Assembly: GCF_002161085.1 (NCBI RefSeq)
Contig: NZ_NFLU01000002.1
Coordinates: 186,001 to 250,000, forward strand
Source: Flavonifractor sp. An112
GTDB lineage: Bacteria; Bacillota; Clostridia; Oscillospirales; Oscillospiraceae
Length of the DNA stretch: 64,000 bases
Direction: 5' to 3'
Both the position numbers and the translations under genes were made by a program. The notes under the pieces are model-generated. The model made no database searches. It was given only the letters and a program-made list of their open reading frames with translations, and was not told the origin of the DNA. Shown here in pieces: positions 25,611 through 35,804 of this stretch. Within the stretch, counting starts at the first letter, position 1. Each line of letters starts with the position of its first letter.

Positions 25611-26978
25611 ATGGAATGGATCGAAGGACTGGTGGGCGCGGTCAACACCGTGCTGTGGGACTATGCGCTGCTCTTTTTGCTGGTAGCCACCGGTATTTTC
25701 TTTACGGTGCGGCTGGGCTTTATCCAGCTGCGTAAATTCGGCGAAGGAATGCGCCGGCTGTTCGGCGGCTTCTCCATGAAGGGCGCCCGGGCGGGCAAGG
25801 AGGGTATGTCCTCCTTCCAGGCTCTGACCACCGCCATTGCCGCCCAGGTGGGCACCGGCAACATCACCGGCTGCGCCACCGCCCTGTATTCCGGCGGCCC
25901 CGGCGCCATCTTCTGGATGTGGCTGTCCGCCTTCTTCGGTATGGCCACCATCTATTCCGAGGCGGTGCTGGCCCAGCGGTTCCGTACCACCGATGCCGAC
26001 GGCCATGTCACCGGCGGCCCCCTGTACTACATCCGGGCAGCCTTCCGGGGCAAGTTCGGCAAGTTCCTGTCCGGCTTCTTTGCCATCGCCATCATCCTGG
26101 CCCTTGGCTTTATGGGCAATATGGTCCAGTCCAACTCCATCGGCGACGCCTTCCACACCGCCTTTGGCATTCCCAAACTGGCGGTGGGCGTTGTGGTGGC
26201 CGTTATTGCCGCCTTTATCTTCCTGGGCGGTGTGCGGCGCATCGCCTCCTTCACCGAGAAGATCGTCCCCATTATGGCCTTCTTCTACATTGTAGGCTGC
26301 ATCATCATCCTGTGCATCAACCACGAGACCCTGCTCTCCGCCCTCCGCTCCATCTTTGTGTGCGCCTTTGATCCCCAGGCGGTGTTTGGCGGCGCTCTGG
26401 GCCTGAGTGTGCGGGAGGCCATGCGGTACGGCGTGGCCCGGGGCCTGTTCTCCAACGAAGCCGGTATGGGCTCCACCCCTCACGCCCACGCTATGGCCAA
26501 GGTGGAAAAGCCCCAGGATCAAGGCATCATTGCCATGATGGGCGTGTTTATCGACACCTTTGTGGTGCTCACCCTGACTGCCCTGGTCATCATCTCCTCC
26601 GGTATGCTCCAGCCTGTGAACGGCCCCCTCCAGGGTACCGCCCTGGCCCAGGCCGCCTTCAACGCCGCCTTTGGCTCCTTCGGCAACGCCTTTGTGGCCA
26701 TCTGTATGCTGTTCTTCGCCTTCTCCACCATCATCGGCTGGTATTTCTTCGGCGAGGTCAATGTGAAGGCCCTGTTCGGCAAGGGGGCCGCCAAACTGTA
26801 CGCCGTGATCGTGGTGGTCTTTATCGTGGTAGGTTCCACCCTGAAAGTGGATCTGGTCTGGAGTCTGTCCGATATGTTCAACGGCCTGATGGTACTGCCC
26901 AACCTGATCGGTCTGCTGGCCCTCAGCGGCCTGGTGGTCAAGATCACCCGTGGCTCCGGGAATCAGCTCCATCGCTGA
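25611..26978 (+). CDS. agcS: Sodium:alanine/glycine symporter (AGCS family)
   Basis: A 455-aa transporter with about ten hydrophobic helices. Family motifs are QVGTGNITGCATAL (about residues 76-89), GGPLYYI, and NEAGMGSTPHAHA (about residue 282). The glycine riboswitch upstream makes glycine, with alanine, the likely substrate. Typical glycine riboswitches act as on-switches for gcv genes; for a transporter they may be on or off, which cannot be decided here. The ATG at 25611 follows GACGAGGAGAG. Single-gene unit. Confidence 0.93.
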   Translation: MEWIEGLVGAVNTVLWDYALLFLLVATGIFFTVRLGFIQLRKFGEGMRRLFGGFSMKGARAGKEGMSSFQALTTAIAAQVGTGNITGCATALYSGGPGAIFWMWLSAFFGMATIYSEAVLAQRFRTTDADGHVTGGPLYYIRAAFRGKFGKFLSGFFAIAIILALGFMGNMVQSNSIGDAFHTAFGIPKLAVGVVVAVIAAFIFLGGVRRIASFTEKIVPIMAFFYIVGCIIILCINHETLLSALRSIFVCAFDPQAVFGGALGLSVREAMRYGVARGLFSNEAGMGSTPHAHAMAKVEKPQDQGIIAMMGVFIDTFVVLTLTALVIISSGMLQPVNGPLQGTALAQAAFNAAFGSFGNAFVAICMLFFAFSTIIGWYFFGEVNVKALFGKGAAKLYAVIVVVFIVVGSTLKVDLVWSLSDMFNGLMVLPNLIGLLALSGLVVKITRGSGNQLHR

Positions 26979-26984
26979 CAATAG

Positions 26985-27018
26985 AAAGAGCGCGCTGCAC
27001 TCCGCAGCGCGCTCTTTT
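26985..27018. terminator. Bidirectional terminator between agcS and the M23 gene
   Basis: AAAGAGCGCGCTGC pairs with GCAGCGCGCTCTTT around ACTCC. Confidence 0.88.
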
Positions 27019-27021
27019 CCG

Positions 27022-27747
27022 TTATCCGTTCAGCAGTTCCATGGGGTCCACGCTCTGGCCCTCCCGCTCCACACTGAAATGCAGATGGCTGGCCAGGGCA
27101 CTCTCGGCAATGGCGGTGTTCCCCACCGAGCCGATGATATCCCCTACCGTCACCTCATCCCCCACTTCCACTGTGGGAACGGAGGCCAGGTTGGCGCAGG
27201 TTGTGGTCAGGTCGCCTCCGTGGTCGATGACCACAGTGGTGCCCAGCATCACATCCTCGGTCACCTCAACCACCACACCGGAGGCGGGAGCCCGGACCTC
27301 CGTGCCGGCGGCGGCGGCAATATCCACACCGGCGTGGGTGCGCCAGTCAGCCATGGTCACGTCATAGGCCAGGGTCTCCACGCTGTAGCTGGTGAGCACC
27401 TCTCCCTGTACCGGCCAGGTGAGAGAGGTGGGGGCGCTCTTAGGTGTGGGCGTCGGCTGAACGGTGGCCGAGGGCGTGGCAGAGACTACGGCGGGAACCG
27501 TAGCGGTAGGCCTGGGGGTTGCGGTCACGGTGGGCTTCACCGGCGTTACAGTAGCAGCCGGTGTGGGGGCAGGGGTCACCGTGATGCTGGCTGTACCGCC
27601 TACAGGCTGCTCCTCCTGCTCCCCGGTCAGGGAGGAGAACAGGAACCAGCCGGAAAGCCCGATGGCCGCAAGACAGAGAGCCAGGACGATGTAAAATCCC
27701 TTTCCCTCGATAAAGTCGCTGAAACGGTGGTAGAATGATTTTTTCAT
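27022..27747 (-). CDS. Membrane-anchored M23 (LytM) peptidase-like protein, SpoIIQ-like
   Basis: A 241-aa protein with one N-terminal transmembrane segment (about residues 20-42), a Thr/Pro-rich spacer (about residues 55-110) and a C-terminal M23 domain. Both zinc-ligand motifs are kept: HAGVD (about residue 142) and HLHF (about residue 221), so it could be an active endopeptidase. Size and layout resemble SpoIIQ, which links mother cell and forespore in sporulating Bacillota; that identity is a suggestion. The ATG at 27747 is 10 nt after GGAGG, better placed than the upstream GTG. Confidence 0.75.
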   Translation of the reverse strand: MKKSFYHRFSDFIEGKGFYIVLALCLAAIGLSGWFLFSSLTGEQEEQPVGGTASITVTPAPTPAATVTPVKPTVTATPRPTATVPAVVSATPSATVQPTPTPKSAPTSLTWPVQGEVLTSYSVETLAYDVTMADWRTHAGVDIAAAAGTEVRAPASGVVVEVTEDVMLGTTVVIDHGGDLTTTCANLASVPTVEVGDEVTVGDIIGSVGNTAIAESALASHLHFSVEREGQSVDPMELLNG

Positions 27748-27835
27748 ACTCTTCAGCACCTCCGAGCCTTATTTTGGACAGGCCGGAGAGGGGTTATACA
27801 CATCGGGCGGAAATTTCTGCATTTCAAATGATAAA

Positions 27836-27882
27836 CCCCGCCCCGCAGAGCATATCTGGCTCTGCGGGGCGGGGCTCTTTTC
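27836..27882 (-). terminator. Terminator after the SLH-protein gene
   Basis: CCCCGCCCCGCAGAGC pairs with GCTCTGCGGGGCGGGG; on the minus strand a TTTATCATTT tail follows. Confidence 0.75.
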
Positions 27883-27891
27883 TTCTGAGGC

Positions 27892-29781
27892 TTACCGGGC
27901 CACGATCACGCGGATCCGGCCACCGGCACTCTCGCTCTTGTCGTACCAGCCGGTGAGGGCATAGTCTCCTTCCGTCACCTTGGACAGGCTGGAGAGCAGA
28001 TAGTCGCCCTTATCATAGACATAGACCACCACCTGCTCGGAAAGCGCATACTGCCGCCGGTCAGTGCCCACAGCAAAGTTTCCGCTGACACTGACGCTGT
28101 CCAGCTTCTGCTCACTCAGGTTGTACAGGCGCTCCACATTGGTATCACTGTCCATCTTGACCTGGCAGGGACCGGTTTTCAGATTGTAGATCTTGGAGTC
28201 GGAGCCAAACATCAGCTCCTGACCGCCCACATCATAAGTGTAAGCGGAAGAGATCTGGAAACCGCCGGTGGGCAGGCTTACATTGACCTCATTCACATCG
28301 GTAATGATGCCGTACTGGTGCAGATCACCGGTCACATCGTCCAGGATCAGATGGCTGATCTCTCCGGCGCTGTTGAGGGCATAGTAGCGCACCATGCTGC
28401 CGGTCAGCTCCACCCCCGCCAAGCGGCTGGGATAGACCCGGATGGGAGTGCGGGATTCATAGGTATCAATGATCTGCACATCATCCGCCAGCACATAGCT
28501 GCCCAGCTTGGTGCCATCGGAATTGACCTTGCCGGTCAGCTTGGCGGTGCTCAGCCGCTTCACCTGGACCTGGCTGTCGCCGGTGATAACCTGGACCAGG
28601 TCCCCCTCCTCCAGGCTCTTTTCACTGCACTGATAGCGGTAGCTGCTGCCGTCGGTGGCCGCCACCGTCACCGTGCGGGCGGTATAGGTACCGTTGTTTC
28701 CGTCGTCATAGGGTAGGTTTTCCACCTTGGTGATCACGCCGTAAATCAGCGCACCCTCGCTGGGCGCCTCACCCAGAGCGGCCACGCCGCCGTTGCGGCC
28801 CAGCAGCAGGGTGACCTGATCGCCCACCGCATAGCTGCCCAGGTCGGACAGCGCATAGGCGGCGGAGGTGGTCTCGATGGCATAGGTCTTGCCCGCCACC
28901 GTCACCGAAGTAGGTGCGGAAGCGGAGGGGCTGAGGGCCTCCAGTGTACCAGTGGCCTTATCCGAGTAGGCCCACACCGTCCGCATGGACTTGGACCAGT
29001 AGAGCACATCCTGCTCCTGAATGCTGCCCAGTGTGGCCGCCTTGCTGTTGCGGTATACCGTGGCAGTGGAGGCATTAAAGGGCAGGGCGTCCTGCCAGTT
29101 GGCGGAGGCCACCACCGGCCCCTCCATGGCAGAGTTGATGAGAGCCACCCGGTCCAGCTCACCGGCGGCATTCACCAGATTCAGGGTGGGTTCCAGCACA
29201 TTCAGGTGGTAGACCCCCGATTTGTTCTTGGTGACCATCAGATTGTAGAACAGGTACAGAGCGTCCCGACGGGTCATATTCTCACTCTGCCCACAGGTCA
29301 CGCCCTCATCCAGATCCAGGGCCCGGTACTGAGCCATCTGGCCTGCGGGCCAAACGCCGGTAAAGTCGCTGTCGGTATAGCCCAGCAGCCGCAGTACCAT
29401 GGTGACCCCTTCCGCCAGAGTGATCTTCTGGTCGGGGTTGAAGTTGCCGTACAGATCGCCCTGAACCAGGCCCAGGTCCACAGCGGCTTTCACATAGGGA
29501 GCCGCCCAGTGGGTCTGGGGCACGTCCGGATAGGGCTTGACAGCCACCGTATCCCCCACCGTATCCCGGCTGGTGGAGGCCGCCACTGTCATTTTGGTGA
29601 ATTCCGCCCGGGTAATGGTACGGTCCAGGGCCAGATCACCATTTTGATCTCCTACCATAATGTCCAGCGCAGCCAGTACCTGGGCAGCCTCCGCCTCGGC
29701 CGGAGGGGCGGCCAGCGCCCCGGGGGCCAGCCCCAATACCAAAACCAGGGCCAGCAATCCGGATAACAGTCTATGCTTCAT
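27892..29781 (-). CDS. Secreted protein with S-layer homology (SLH) domains
   Basis: A 629-aa protein with a clear signal peptide (MKHRLLSGLLALVLVLGLAP, cleavage near ALA-AP) and three SLH repeats in about residues 30-205 (RTITRAEFTKM, FNPDQKITLAEGVTMVLRLL, NMTRRDALYLFYNLM). SLH domains anchor proteins to cell-wall polymers. The remaining ~420 residues are beta-rich with repeated short modules and no enzyme motif. GGAAGGAG precedes the ATG at 29781. It is a single-gene unit with its own terminator. Confidence 0.85.
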   Translation of the reverse strand: MKHRLLSGLLALVLVLGLAPGALAAPPAEAEAAQVLAALDIMVGDQNGDLALDRTITRAEFTKMTVAASTSRDTVGDTVAVKPYPDVPQTHWAAPYVKAAVDLGLVQGDLYGNFNPDQKITLAEGVTMVLRLLGYTDSDFTGVWPAGQMAQYRALDLDEGVTCGQSENMTRRDALYLFYNLMVTKNKSGVYHLNVLEPTLNLVNAAGELDRVALINSAMEGPVVASANWQDALPFNASTATVYRNSKAATLGSIQEQDVLYWSKSMRTVWAYSDKATGTLEALSPSASAPTSVTVAGKTYAIETTSAAYALSDLGSYAVGDQVTLLLGRNGGVAALGEAPSEGALIYGVITKVENLPYDDGNNGTYTARTVTVAATDGSSYRYQCSEKSLEEGDLVQVITGDSQVQVKRLSTAKLTGKVNSDGTKLGSYVLADDVQIIDTYESRTPIRVYPSRLAGVELTGSMVRYYALNSAGEISHLILDDVTGDLHQYGIITDVNEVNVSLPTGGFQISSAYTYDVGGQELMFGSDSKIYNLKTGPCQVKMDSDTNVERLYNLSEQKLDSVSVSGNFAVGTDRRQYALSEQVVVYVYDKGDYLLSSLSKVTEGDYALTGWYDKSESAGGRIRVIVAR

Positions 29782-29869
29782 CTTTTTTCTCCTTCCCACG
29801 GAAACGGGCCTTCGTTACCGTAAGTATATACCCCCTGAAGGCAGGAGGCAAGAGGTTCCTCCCCACCTG

Positions 29870-31102
29870 TCAATCGTAACGCAGGGCATCAATTGGGTTG
29901 AGTTTGGCCGCCTTGTTGGCAGGCAGGTAACCGAACAGGACGCCGATGCCCACCGACACGCCAAAGGACACCAGGATGCCGCTGAGATTGGGAATGGCGG
30001 CAAAGCCCTCGGCGTCGCTCATCACCACTCCCACCACCGCGGTAAACAGATTGGCCAGCAGGATACCAAACAGGATACCGATCACGCCGCCGATGGCGGA
30101 GGTGGTACCCGCCTCAATGATAAACTGGCTGCGGATATCCCGGCCCTTGGCCCCCAGAGATTTCCGGATGCCGATCTCCCGGGTGCGCTCGGTCACCGAT
30201 ACCAGCATGATATTCATGATGCCGATGCCGCCCACCACCAGGGAAATAGCGGCAATAACCACCAGAATGGTCATGAGCACACCCAGCATGGAGTCCATCA
30301 TGTCCATCATTTCCGCCGAGGTCATGACCAGATAGGCACTGCTGTCCCCATAGATGCGAAAGAGCATATTCTCAATGACACCCTTGGCGGCGGAGGAGGT
30401 ATCCTTGTTGGTACTGGTGACCAGGTAGGAGTTGCTGCTCATTCCCATCATGCTGCCGGTAGCGTTGATCTGCTCCACCAGGCCATAGGGCAGATAGATC
30501 TGGTCGTCTCCGCTGCCCTCGGTGGAATCCGCCTTCTGGGCCAGCGTGCCGATGACGGTGTAGGGTACGCCTCCTATGGTCAGGGTCTGTCCCAGGCCCT
30601 GACCGCCAAACATATCCTCATTGAGGTAGCTGCCAATCACGCACACCTTTTGATTCTTTTCCACATCCACATAGCTGAGGAAGCGGCCTTCCTCCAGCTT
30701 GTCACCGGTAGCTGTCTGGCCCTTCTCGCTGTTGTACATGGTTTCGCTGACGCCGTAGACTTTGGTGCGCTCATACTCCTGTGCGCCCTGGCGGACAATG
30801 GTGGTAGCGCTGAGGTAGGGACTCACCGAATCGATGTACTGAGGATATTTTTCCGCCAACTCATAGAAGTCCTCCGGCGTGGCCTCCCGGTTTCCGCCGT
30901 AGGAGTAGATCCCCACCTGGATCATATTGACACCGATCTGCTCAAACTGGCTGTTCATGTACTGCTGCATCCCGTTGCCCAGGGAAACAATGACGATGAC
31001 CGCTGCCACGCCGATGATGATACCCAGCATGGTAAGCAGCGCCCGCACCTTACTGGTCATCAGGCTCTTGATGGCCAGCCGGAAGGACTGTCCTATCTTC
31101 AT
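29870..31102 (-). CDS. MacB/FtsX-type ABC transporter permease
   Basis: A 410-aa permease with one N-terminal helix (LLTMLGIIIGVAAVIVIVSL), a large extracytoplasmic domain (about residues 45-280) and three C-terminal helices, the MacB/FtsX layout. Conserved GGIGIMNIMLVSVTERTREI and LGAKGRDI motifs are present. It overlaps the ATPase gene by 4 nt. With the adaptor it should form a tripartite-like exporter of peptides or antimicrobials in the membrane. Confidence 0.9.
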   Translation of the reverse strand: MKIGQSFRLAIKSLMTSKVRALLTMLGIIIGVAAVIVIVSLGNGMQQYMNSQFEQIGVNMIQVGIYSYGGNREATPEDFYELAEKYPQYIDSVSPYLSATTIVRQGAQEYERTKVYGVSETMYNSEKGQTATGDKLEEGRFLSYVDVEKNQKVCVIGSYLNEDMFGGQGLGQTLTIGGVPYTVIGTLAQKADSTEGSGDDQIYLPYGLVEQINATGSMMGMSSNSYLVTSTNKDTSSAAKGVIENMLFRIYGDSSAYLVMTSAEMMDMMDSMLGVLMTILVVIAAISLVVGGIGIMNIMLVSVTERTREIGIRKSLGAKGRDIRSQFIIEAGTTSAIGGVIGILFGILLANLFTAVVGVVMSDAEGFAAIPNLSGILVSFGVSVGIGVLFGYLPANKAAKLNPIDALRYD

Positions 31103-31854
31103 AGATTCAGCACCTCCCTGGCTCCGCCGTGTTCCTCCTCCAGATCGGGCTGGACTACAGCTCTGGGATCGTGGGCGTCCCCGTCATAGATGATTCGTCC
31201 ATCCTGAAGGCGGACGATGCGTTTGGCCCTTACCGCAATGGAATTGTCATGGGTGATGAGGACCACGGTGTCTCCCTCGGCGTTGAGCTTCTGAAGGAAG
31301 CCCAACACCTCCCGGCCGGTGCGGGAATCCAGAGCGCCGGTGGGCTCGTCGGCCAGGATCACCGACGGATTTCCCGCCAGAGCGCGGGCAATGGAGACCC
31401 GCTGCTGCTGACCACCGGAGAGCTGGCTGGGCAGATTCTTCCGCTTGTCCGCCAGTCCCACCCGTTCCAGCGCCTGAAGGGCCCGCTCCCGGCGCTCGCT
31501 GCCGGGCACACCGGCATACAGCAGGGGCAGCTCCACATTTTCCAGCACGTTGAGCTTGGGTATGAGGTTATACTGCTGGAAGATAAAGCCCAGCATCTTG
31601 TTGCGGATCTCGGCCTGCTGGTCGTCATCCATGGTGGACACGTCCACCCCACTTAAATGATAGGTACCGGAGGTGGGCACATCCAGGCAGCCGATGATAT
31701 TCATGGCAGTAGACTTGCCGGAGCCCGACTGGCCCACAATGGCCACAAATTCCCCCTGATCCACCGTCAGGGAGATGCCGTCCAAAGCGTGGACGGTCTC
31801 CTCACCCATCTGGTAGATCTTATAGACGTCTTTGAGTTCAATGAGGTGTTCCAT
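31099..31854 (-). CDS. ABC transporter ATPase (MacB/LolD type)
   Basis: A 251-aa ATPase with Walker [10 protein letters not shown] (about residues 39-47), the Q-loop [10 protein letters not shown], signature LSGGQQQR (about residue 144), Walker B VILADEP and the switch His in LITHD. It powers the adjoining FtsX-type permease. It sits 3 nt after the adaptor gene, within a three-gene operon. Confidence 0.95.
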   Translation of the reverse strand: MEHLIELKDVYKIYQMGEETVHALDGISLTVDQGEFVAIVGQSGSGKSTAMNIIGCLDVPTSGTYHLSGVDVSTMDDDQQAEIRNKMLGFIFQQYNLIPKLNVLENVELPLLYAGVPGSERRERALQALERVGLADKRKNLPSQLSGGQQQRVSIARALAGNPSVILADEPTGALDSRTGREVLGFLQKLNAEGDTVVLITHDNSIAVRAKRIVRLQDGRIIYDGDAHDPRAVVQPDLEEEHGGAREVLNL

Positions 31855-31857
31855 GGC

Positions 31858-33522
31858 TTAACCCATCCCCATCATAGCTTCCATCATATTGGACCCCTGA
31901 GGGCTGGGGGCCAGAATCACTTCCCCCTCCTCCAGGCCGTCCACGATCTCGATGTAGTTGTCGTCGTTGCGGCCCAGGGTCACCTGACGCTCTTCTGTGG
32001 CAGTGACATCCACTACATTTCCCTTTTCATCCAGGCAGCCCTCTTTGGCCACCAGAACAGTATTCCCCCGTTCCACAGCCTCCACCGGCAGGACGAGCAC
32101 ATTGCCCACCTCTTCCACAATGATTTTGGCAGAGACGTTCATGCCGGGATACAGTTCTTCAGGAGAGCCATCCACCAGAACAGTGACCGGATAGCTGGTG
32201 TGTCCGCTGGCGGTGGTGCCGTTGATGTTGATCTTATCCACCACACCGGTGAAGCTCTGCCCGTCTAGAGCATCGGCGGTGATCTCCACCTTCTGGCCCA
32301 CCTGGATCTGGCTGATGTCCTGTTCGTCAATATCCATCTCAAAGGTGAGCTGGGAGCGGTCATAGATCACGGCGGGATAGGTCACGGTGGTGCCGGAGCT
32401 GGACATACCGTTGATGTTGTCTCCCACATCCAGGTTCTTCTCAATGACCTGACCGTCGATGGTGGAGGTGATGGTATAGTCGTCCAGCTTTTCCTGGGCG
32501 TTTTTCAGGGAGAGCTGGGCATTTTCCAGGGCGATCCTGGCGTTTTCGATCTGGGTGTCCAGATCCGCCTCGGCGATCACACCGATGACCTGCCCCACAC
32601 TGACCCGGTCCCCCTCCTTCACATTGAGGACATCCAGGTCACCGGAGGCCTTTGCTGTGATCTGGGCGGAGGCCGCATAGGTAAAGTTGGAGCTGGCCGC
32701 GCAGGCCGCGCCGCCGATGGAGGCGGTACCCTGGCTGGTCTCGGACAGCACACCCGGGTTGTTGACCTGAATGGTTACCTGGCGCACCAGAGTGCCGCCC
32801 GCTCCCACCTCGTCGGTGGCAGCGATCTCAGTCACTGTACCGGTCAGGGTGGAGCCGGTGCCGTTCACAGTCACCGTGGCGGTCTGTCCCACATAGAAGC
32901 CTGCAGCGTCCGCCGCATGGAAGGGTACCTTCAGCTTCATGTGATCCCGGTCCAGCACGTCGGCGATCACAGTACCCACCGTAACGGTGTCCCCCTGCTC
33001 CACGTGCAGTTCGGTGATAACGCCGGCGTCTTTGGCGGTGATGTTCCGGTCCTTCTGGTTGTCGCTCTGGGTCTTGAGCAGATCGTCCAGGGTGAGCTGA
33101 GCCGAGCGGACATTGAGCTGGAGCTGCTCAATGTTGTTCTCCACATCCTTGGCATCGATGCGGAAGAGCACGTCGCCCTTATGTACCGTCTGGCCCTCCT
33201 CAAAGGGAGCCTCCAGAATCTCGCCGCTGACCAGAGTGGTCACGTTGTAGGACTGGATGGGTTCAATGGTACCGGTACCCGACACGGACACCGTCATATC
33301 CTGCATGGAGGCCGTGTAGGGCAAATAGGCACTGCTGATGATCTGCTTGCCCGCACCCATACAGCGGGAGAGCAGGAAGGCAATGATCACCACGATCACC
33401 ACCAGAGCAATCACCCGCTTGACCCACTTGCGCTTCTTTTTGGGCGCCTTAAACTCCGGAAGTTTTTTCTGATCCTCCTTGGGCGCCGCTGTGGTTTCCG
33501 ATTTTACTTGGGTTGCTTCCAT
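31858..33522 (-). CDS. Efflux adaptor (HlyD/MacA-like membrane fusion protein)
   Basis: A 554-aa protein with a Lys-rich cytoplasmic start, one transmembrane helix (about residues 36-52), then split biotinyl-lipoyl domains, a coiled-coil hairpin (about residues 335-350) and beta-barrel domains as in MacA/HlyD. In Bacillota such adaptors work with MacB-like permeases. It is the first gene of the operon, 15 nt downstream of the TetR gene and in the same direction, so TetR, adaptor, ATPase and permease may be one transcript. Confidence 0.88.
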   Translation of the reverse strand: MEATQVKSETTAAPKEDQKKLPEFKAPKKKRKWVKRVIALVVIVVIIAFLLSRCMGAGKQIISSAYLPYTASMQDMTVSVSGTGTIEPIQSYNVTTLVSGEILEAPFEEGQTVHKGDVLFRIDAKDVENNIEQLQLNVRSAQLTLDDLLKTQSDNQKDRNITAKDAGVITELHVEQGDTVTVGTVIADVLDRDHMKLKVPFHAADAAGFYVGQTATVTVNGTGSTLTGTVTEIAATDEVGAGGTLVRQVTIQVNNPGVLSETSQGTASIGGAACAASSNFTYAASAQITAKASGDLDVLNVKEGDRVSVGQVIGVIAEADLDTQIENARIALENAQLSLKNAQEKLDDYTITSTIDGQVIEKNLDVGDNINGMSSSGTTVTYPAVIYDRSQLTFEMDIDEQDISQIQVGQKVEITADALDGQSFTGVVDKININGTTASGHTSYPVTVLVDGSPEELYPGMNVSAKIIVEEVGNVLVLPVEAVERGNTVLVAKEGCLDEKGNVVDVTATEERQVTLGRNDDNYIEIVDGLEEGEVILAPSPQGSNMMEAMMGMG

Positions 33523-33537
33523 GGTCGTTTCTCCTTT

Positions 33538-34164
33538 TCATTGCTGTCCCCGGCCGGGCACAGCCTCTTTTGCAGCTACGCCCCGCTGTAAGATCCCCAA
33601 AATACGAATCAGCCTGGCTCTGGCCTGCTCCAAGCCGCCGTCCTGCTCTGCCGTCAGCATGGTCCCCGCCACTGCGGAGATCAGCAGGTGAAATAGATCA
33701 GGCAGATCAGTCTCGCTGCGCAGATCCAGCCGGGACAGATCAATCTTGTCCCGCAGGCGGTCCACAATGGCGCAGGGCCCCTGCCGGTTGAGGATCAGTC
33801 CCGGCTGAAGCCGCTGATTGCGGCGGAGGATGGCCGCCATCTCCCGGAAATCATCGCTGTTCCGGTTGGCCTGCAGATAGTCAAACAGGTCCAGAAAGGC
33901 CTGAAACAAATCTCCGCCATCCCGATCCAGCCATTCCTCCACCTGCTCCACCAGCTGCTGTCCATAGGACTCCATCAGATAGCGGAACAGGTCCTCCTTA
34001 TCGGTAAAGTACATATAGAAGCTGCCCCGTGGGATACCTGCCTCCCGGATCATCCGGTTGATGGAGGCATCTTCGTAGGGCACCCGGACAAATTCCGCCC
34101 GGGCCGCTGCCAGCAGCCGCTCCCGCTTTTCTGCCGGCAGATGAAAAAAGGTCGTACTTGGCAC
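33538..34164 (-). CDS. TetR-family transcriptional regulator of the ABC exporter
   Basis: A 208-aa repressor-type protein with the N-terminal TetR helix-turn-helix (about residues 10-58, including ASINRMIREAGIPRGSFYMY). The C-terminal ligand domain has no obvious subfamily. The GTG at 34164 is favoured by the GGAGGG site 7 nt upstream. It heads the exporter operon and has an inverted-repeat operator over its own promoter, so it likely controls itself and the exporter in response to an exported compound. Confidence 0.88.
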   Translation of the reverse strand: MPSTTFFHLPAEKRERLLAAARAEFVRVPYEDASINRMIREAGIPRGSFYMYFTDKEDLFRYLMESYGQQLVEQVEEWLDRDGGDLFQAFLDLFDYLQANRNSDDFREMAAILRRNQRLQPGLILNRQGPCAIVDRLRDKIDLSRLDLRSETDLPDLFHLLISAVAGTMLTAEQDGGLEQARARLIRILGILQRGVAAKEAVPGRGQQ

Positions 34165-34182
34165 AGTGGTTCCCTCCAAACC

Positions 34183-34229
34183 TGACAACCTGTCGTATTA
34201 TCTTAATCCGACAAGCTGTCATATGTCAA
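34183..34229 (-). promoter_or_regulatory. Promoter with TetR operator
   Basis: TGACAACCTGTCG (34183-34195) and CGACAAGCTGTCA (34209-34221) form an inverted repeat with 11 of 13 arm positions matching and a 13-nt spacer. On the minus strand a TTGACA (34224-34229) is followed 18 nt later by TAAGAT inside the repeat, so the operator overlaps the promoter. This is a typical autoregulation layout. Confidence 0.7.
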
Positions 34230-34381
34230 CAGGGCGGGCGCAGAATTCACAATTTGTTCCCAACCGTTCCGTCAGACAGGATAGCAAATCCTTCCCAAAT
34301 CTTCCATAAAAAAAGATGAAATTTTTCTAAAAGAATGGGGCTAGCCGCAGCAGGATCCTACCGGCTTCCCGTTTTTGATGC

Positions 34382-34412
34382 AAAAAGGGGCGCTGCATAG
34401 CAGCGCCCCTTT
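34382..34412 (-). terminator. Terminator of ackA
   Basis: AAAGGGGCGCTGC pairs with GCAGCGCCCC on the minus strand and is followed by TTTTTG. The ~150 nt between it and the TetR operator hold no supported gene. Confidence 0.85.
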
Positions 34413-34436
34413 GAATGGAACGATATTCTGTTTTCC

Positions 34437-35633
34437 TTACTTGCCCACGATGGCGGCGGTATCCATGGCGATCATGAGCTCCTCGTCGGTGGGGATGAGC
34501 AGCACCTTCACCTTGGAGTCGGCTGCGGAGATCACGGTCTCCTTTCCGCGGACCCTGTTGGCCTCGGCGTCCATCTTCACGCCCATGAACTCCAGGCCGG
34601 AAGCGGCAGCCAGACGGGTGTTGGCATCGTTCTCGCCCACGCCGGCGGTGAACACGATAACGTCCACACCACCCATGGCGGCAGCATAGGCACCGATGAG
34701 CTTCTTCACGCCATACTGGAAGGCCTCCAGAGCCAGAGCAGCCTGCTTGTTGCCCTCCTCGGCGGCGTTCTCAATGTCGCGGAAGTCGGAGGACACACCG
34801 GAGATACCCAGCACGCCGGACTTCTTGTTGAGGATGGTCATCATTTCCTTCATGTCGTAGCCATACTTGTTCATCAGGTACTCCATGATACCGGCGTCCA
34901 GATCGCCGGAGCGGGTGCCCATGGGCAGACCGGCCAGGGGGGTGAAGCCCATGGAGGTGTCCACGCTCTTGCCGCAGTCCACAGCGGCCACGGAGGAGCC
35001 GTTGCCCAGGTGGCAGGTGATGATCTTCAGCTCCTCAATGGGCTTGCCCAGCATAGCGGCAGCCCGGGCGGAAACGTAGCGGTGAGAGGTGCCGTGGAAG
35101 CCGTAGCGGCGGACCTTGTCCTTCTCATAGTACTCGTAGGGCAGAGCATAGATGTAGCTCTTGGCGGGCATGGTCTGATGGAAGGCGGTGTCAAACACGC
35201 CCACCATGGGCACGCCGGGCATGACCTTCTGGCAGGCGCGGATGCCGGTGATGTTGGCAGGATTGTGGAGAGGGGCCAGGGGGATGCACTCCTCCAGAGC
35301 AGCCATGACCTCGTCGGTGATGAGCACGGAGGAGGCGAACTTCTCGCCGCCGTGCACCACGCGGTGACCCACAGCGTCGATCTCAGAGGCGCTCTTGATC
35401 ACGCCGTGCTCGCTGGAGAGCAGAGCGTCCAGCACGGCCTGAATGGCCTCGGCATGGGTGGGCATGGGGATCTCGAACTCACACTTGGCGTCCTTGGCGG
35501 GGACCTTATGGGTCAGGCGGCCGTCGATGCCGATGCGCTCACACAGGCCCTTGGCCAGCACCTCACGGGTGGCGGGGTCCATGAGCTGATACTTGAGGGA
35601 AGAGCTGCCAGCGTTGATGACCAGAACTTTCAT
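34437..35633 (-). CDS. ackA: Acetate kinase
   Basis: AckA converts acetyl phosphate and ADP to acetate and ATP, the energy-yielding step of acetate fermentation. At 398 aa it is normal. Motifs are [11 protein letters not shown] at the N-terminus, RVVHGGEKF, the catalytic region [21 protein letters not shown] (about residue 175) and [10 protein letters not shown]. The ATG at 35633 follows AAGGAGAGATGG. No pta gene is adjacent. It is divergent from tmcAL. Confidence 0.97.
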   Translation of the reverse strand: MKVLVINAGSSSLKYQLMDPATREVLAKGLCERIGIDGRLTHKVPAKDAKCEFEIPMPTHAEAIQAVLDALLSSEHGVIKSASEIDAVGHRVVHGGEKFASSVLITDEVMAALEECIPLAPLHNPANITGIRACQKVMPGVPMVGVFDTAFHQTMPAKSYIYALPYEYYEKDKVRRYGFHGTSHRYVSARAAAMLGKPIEELKIITCHLGNGSSVAAVDCGKSVDTSMGFTPLAGLPMGTRSGDLDAGIMEYLMNKYGYDMKEMMTILNKKSGVLGISGVSSDFRDIENAAEEGNKQAALALEAFQYGVKKLIGAYAAAMGGVDVIVFTAGVGENDANTRLAAASGLEFMGVKMDAEANRVRGKETVISAADSKVKVLLIPTDEELMIAMDTAAIVGK

Positions 35634-35804
35634 GGTTCCATCTCTCCTTACATTTCCTGATAAACTATGGCTTGAGAGCCAGGCGTTCCCGTAGTACAAT
35701 AACAGAAACATATCAGTTTTATTTTATCCCTTTTTTTCACAAAGAACAACCCACATTTTGACTGAAAGGGAGAGAAATTTTACTCTCGTTCTGGAGGAAA
35801 AGCC

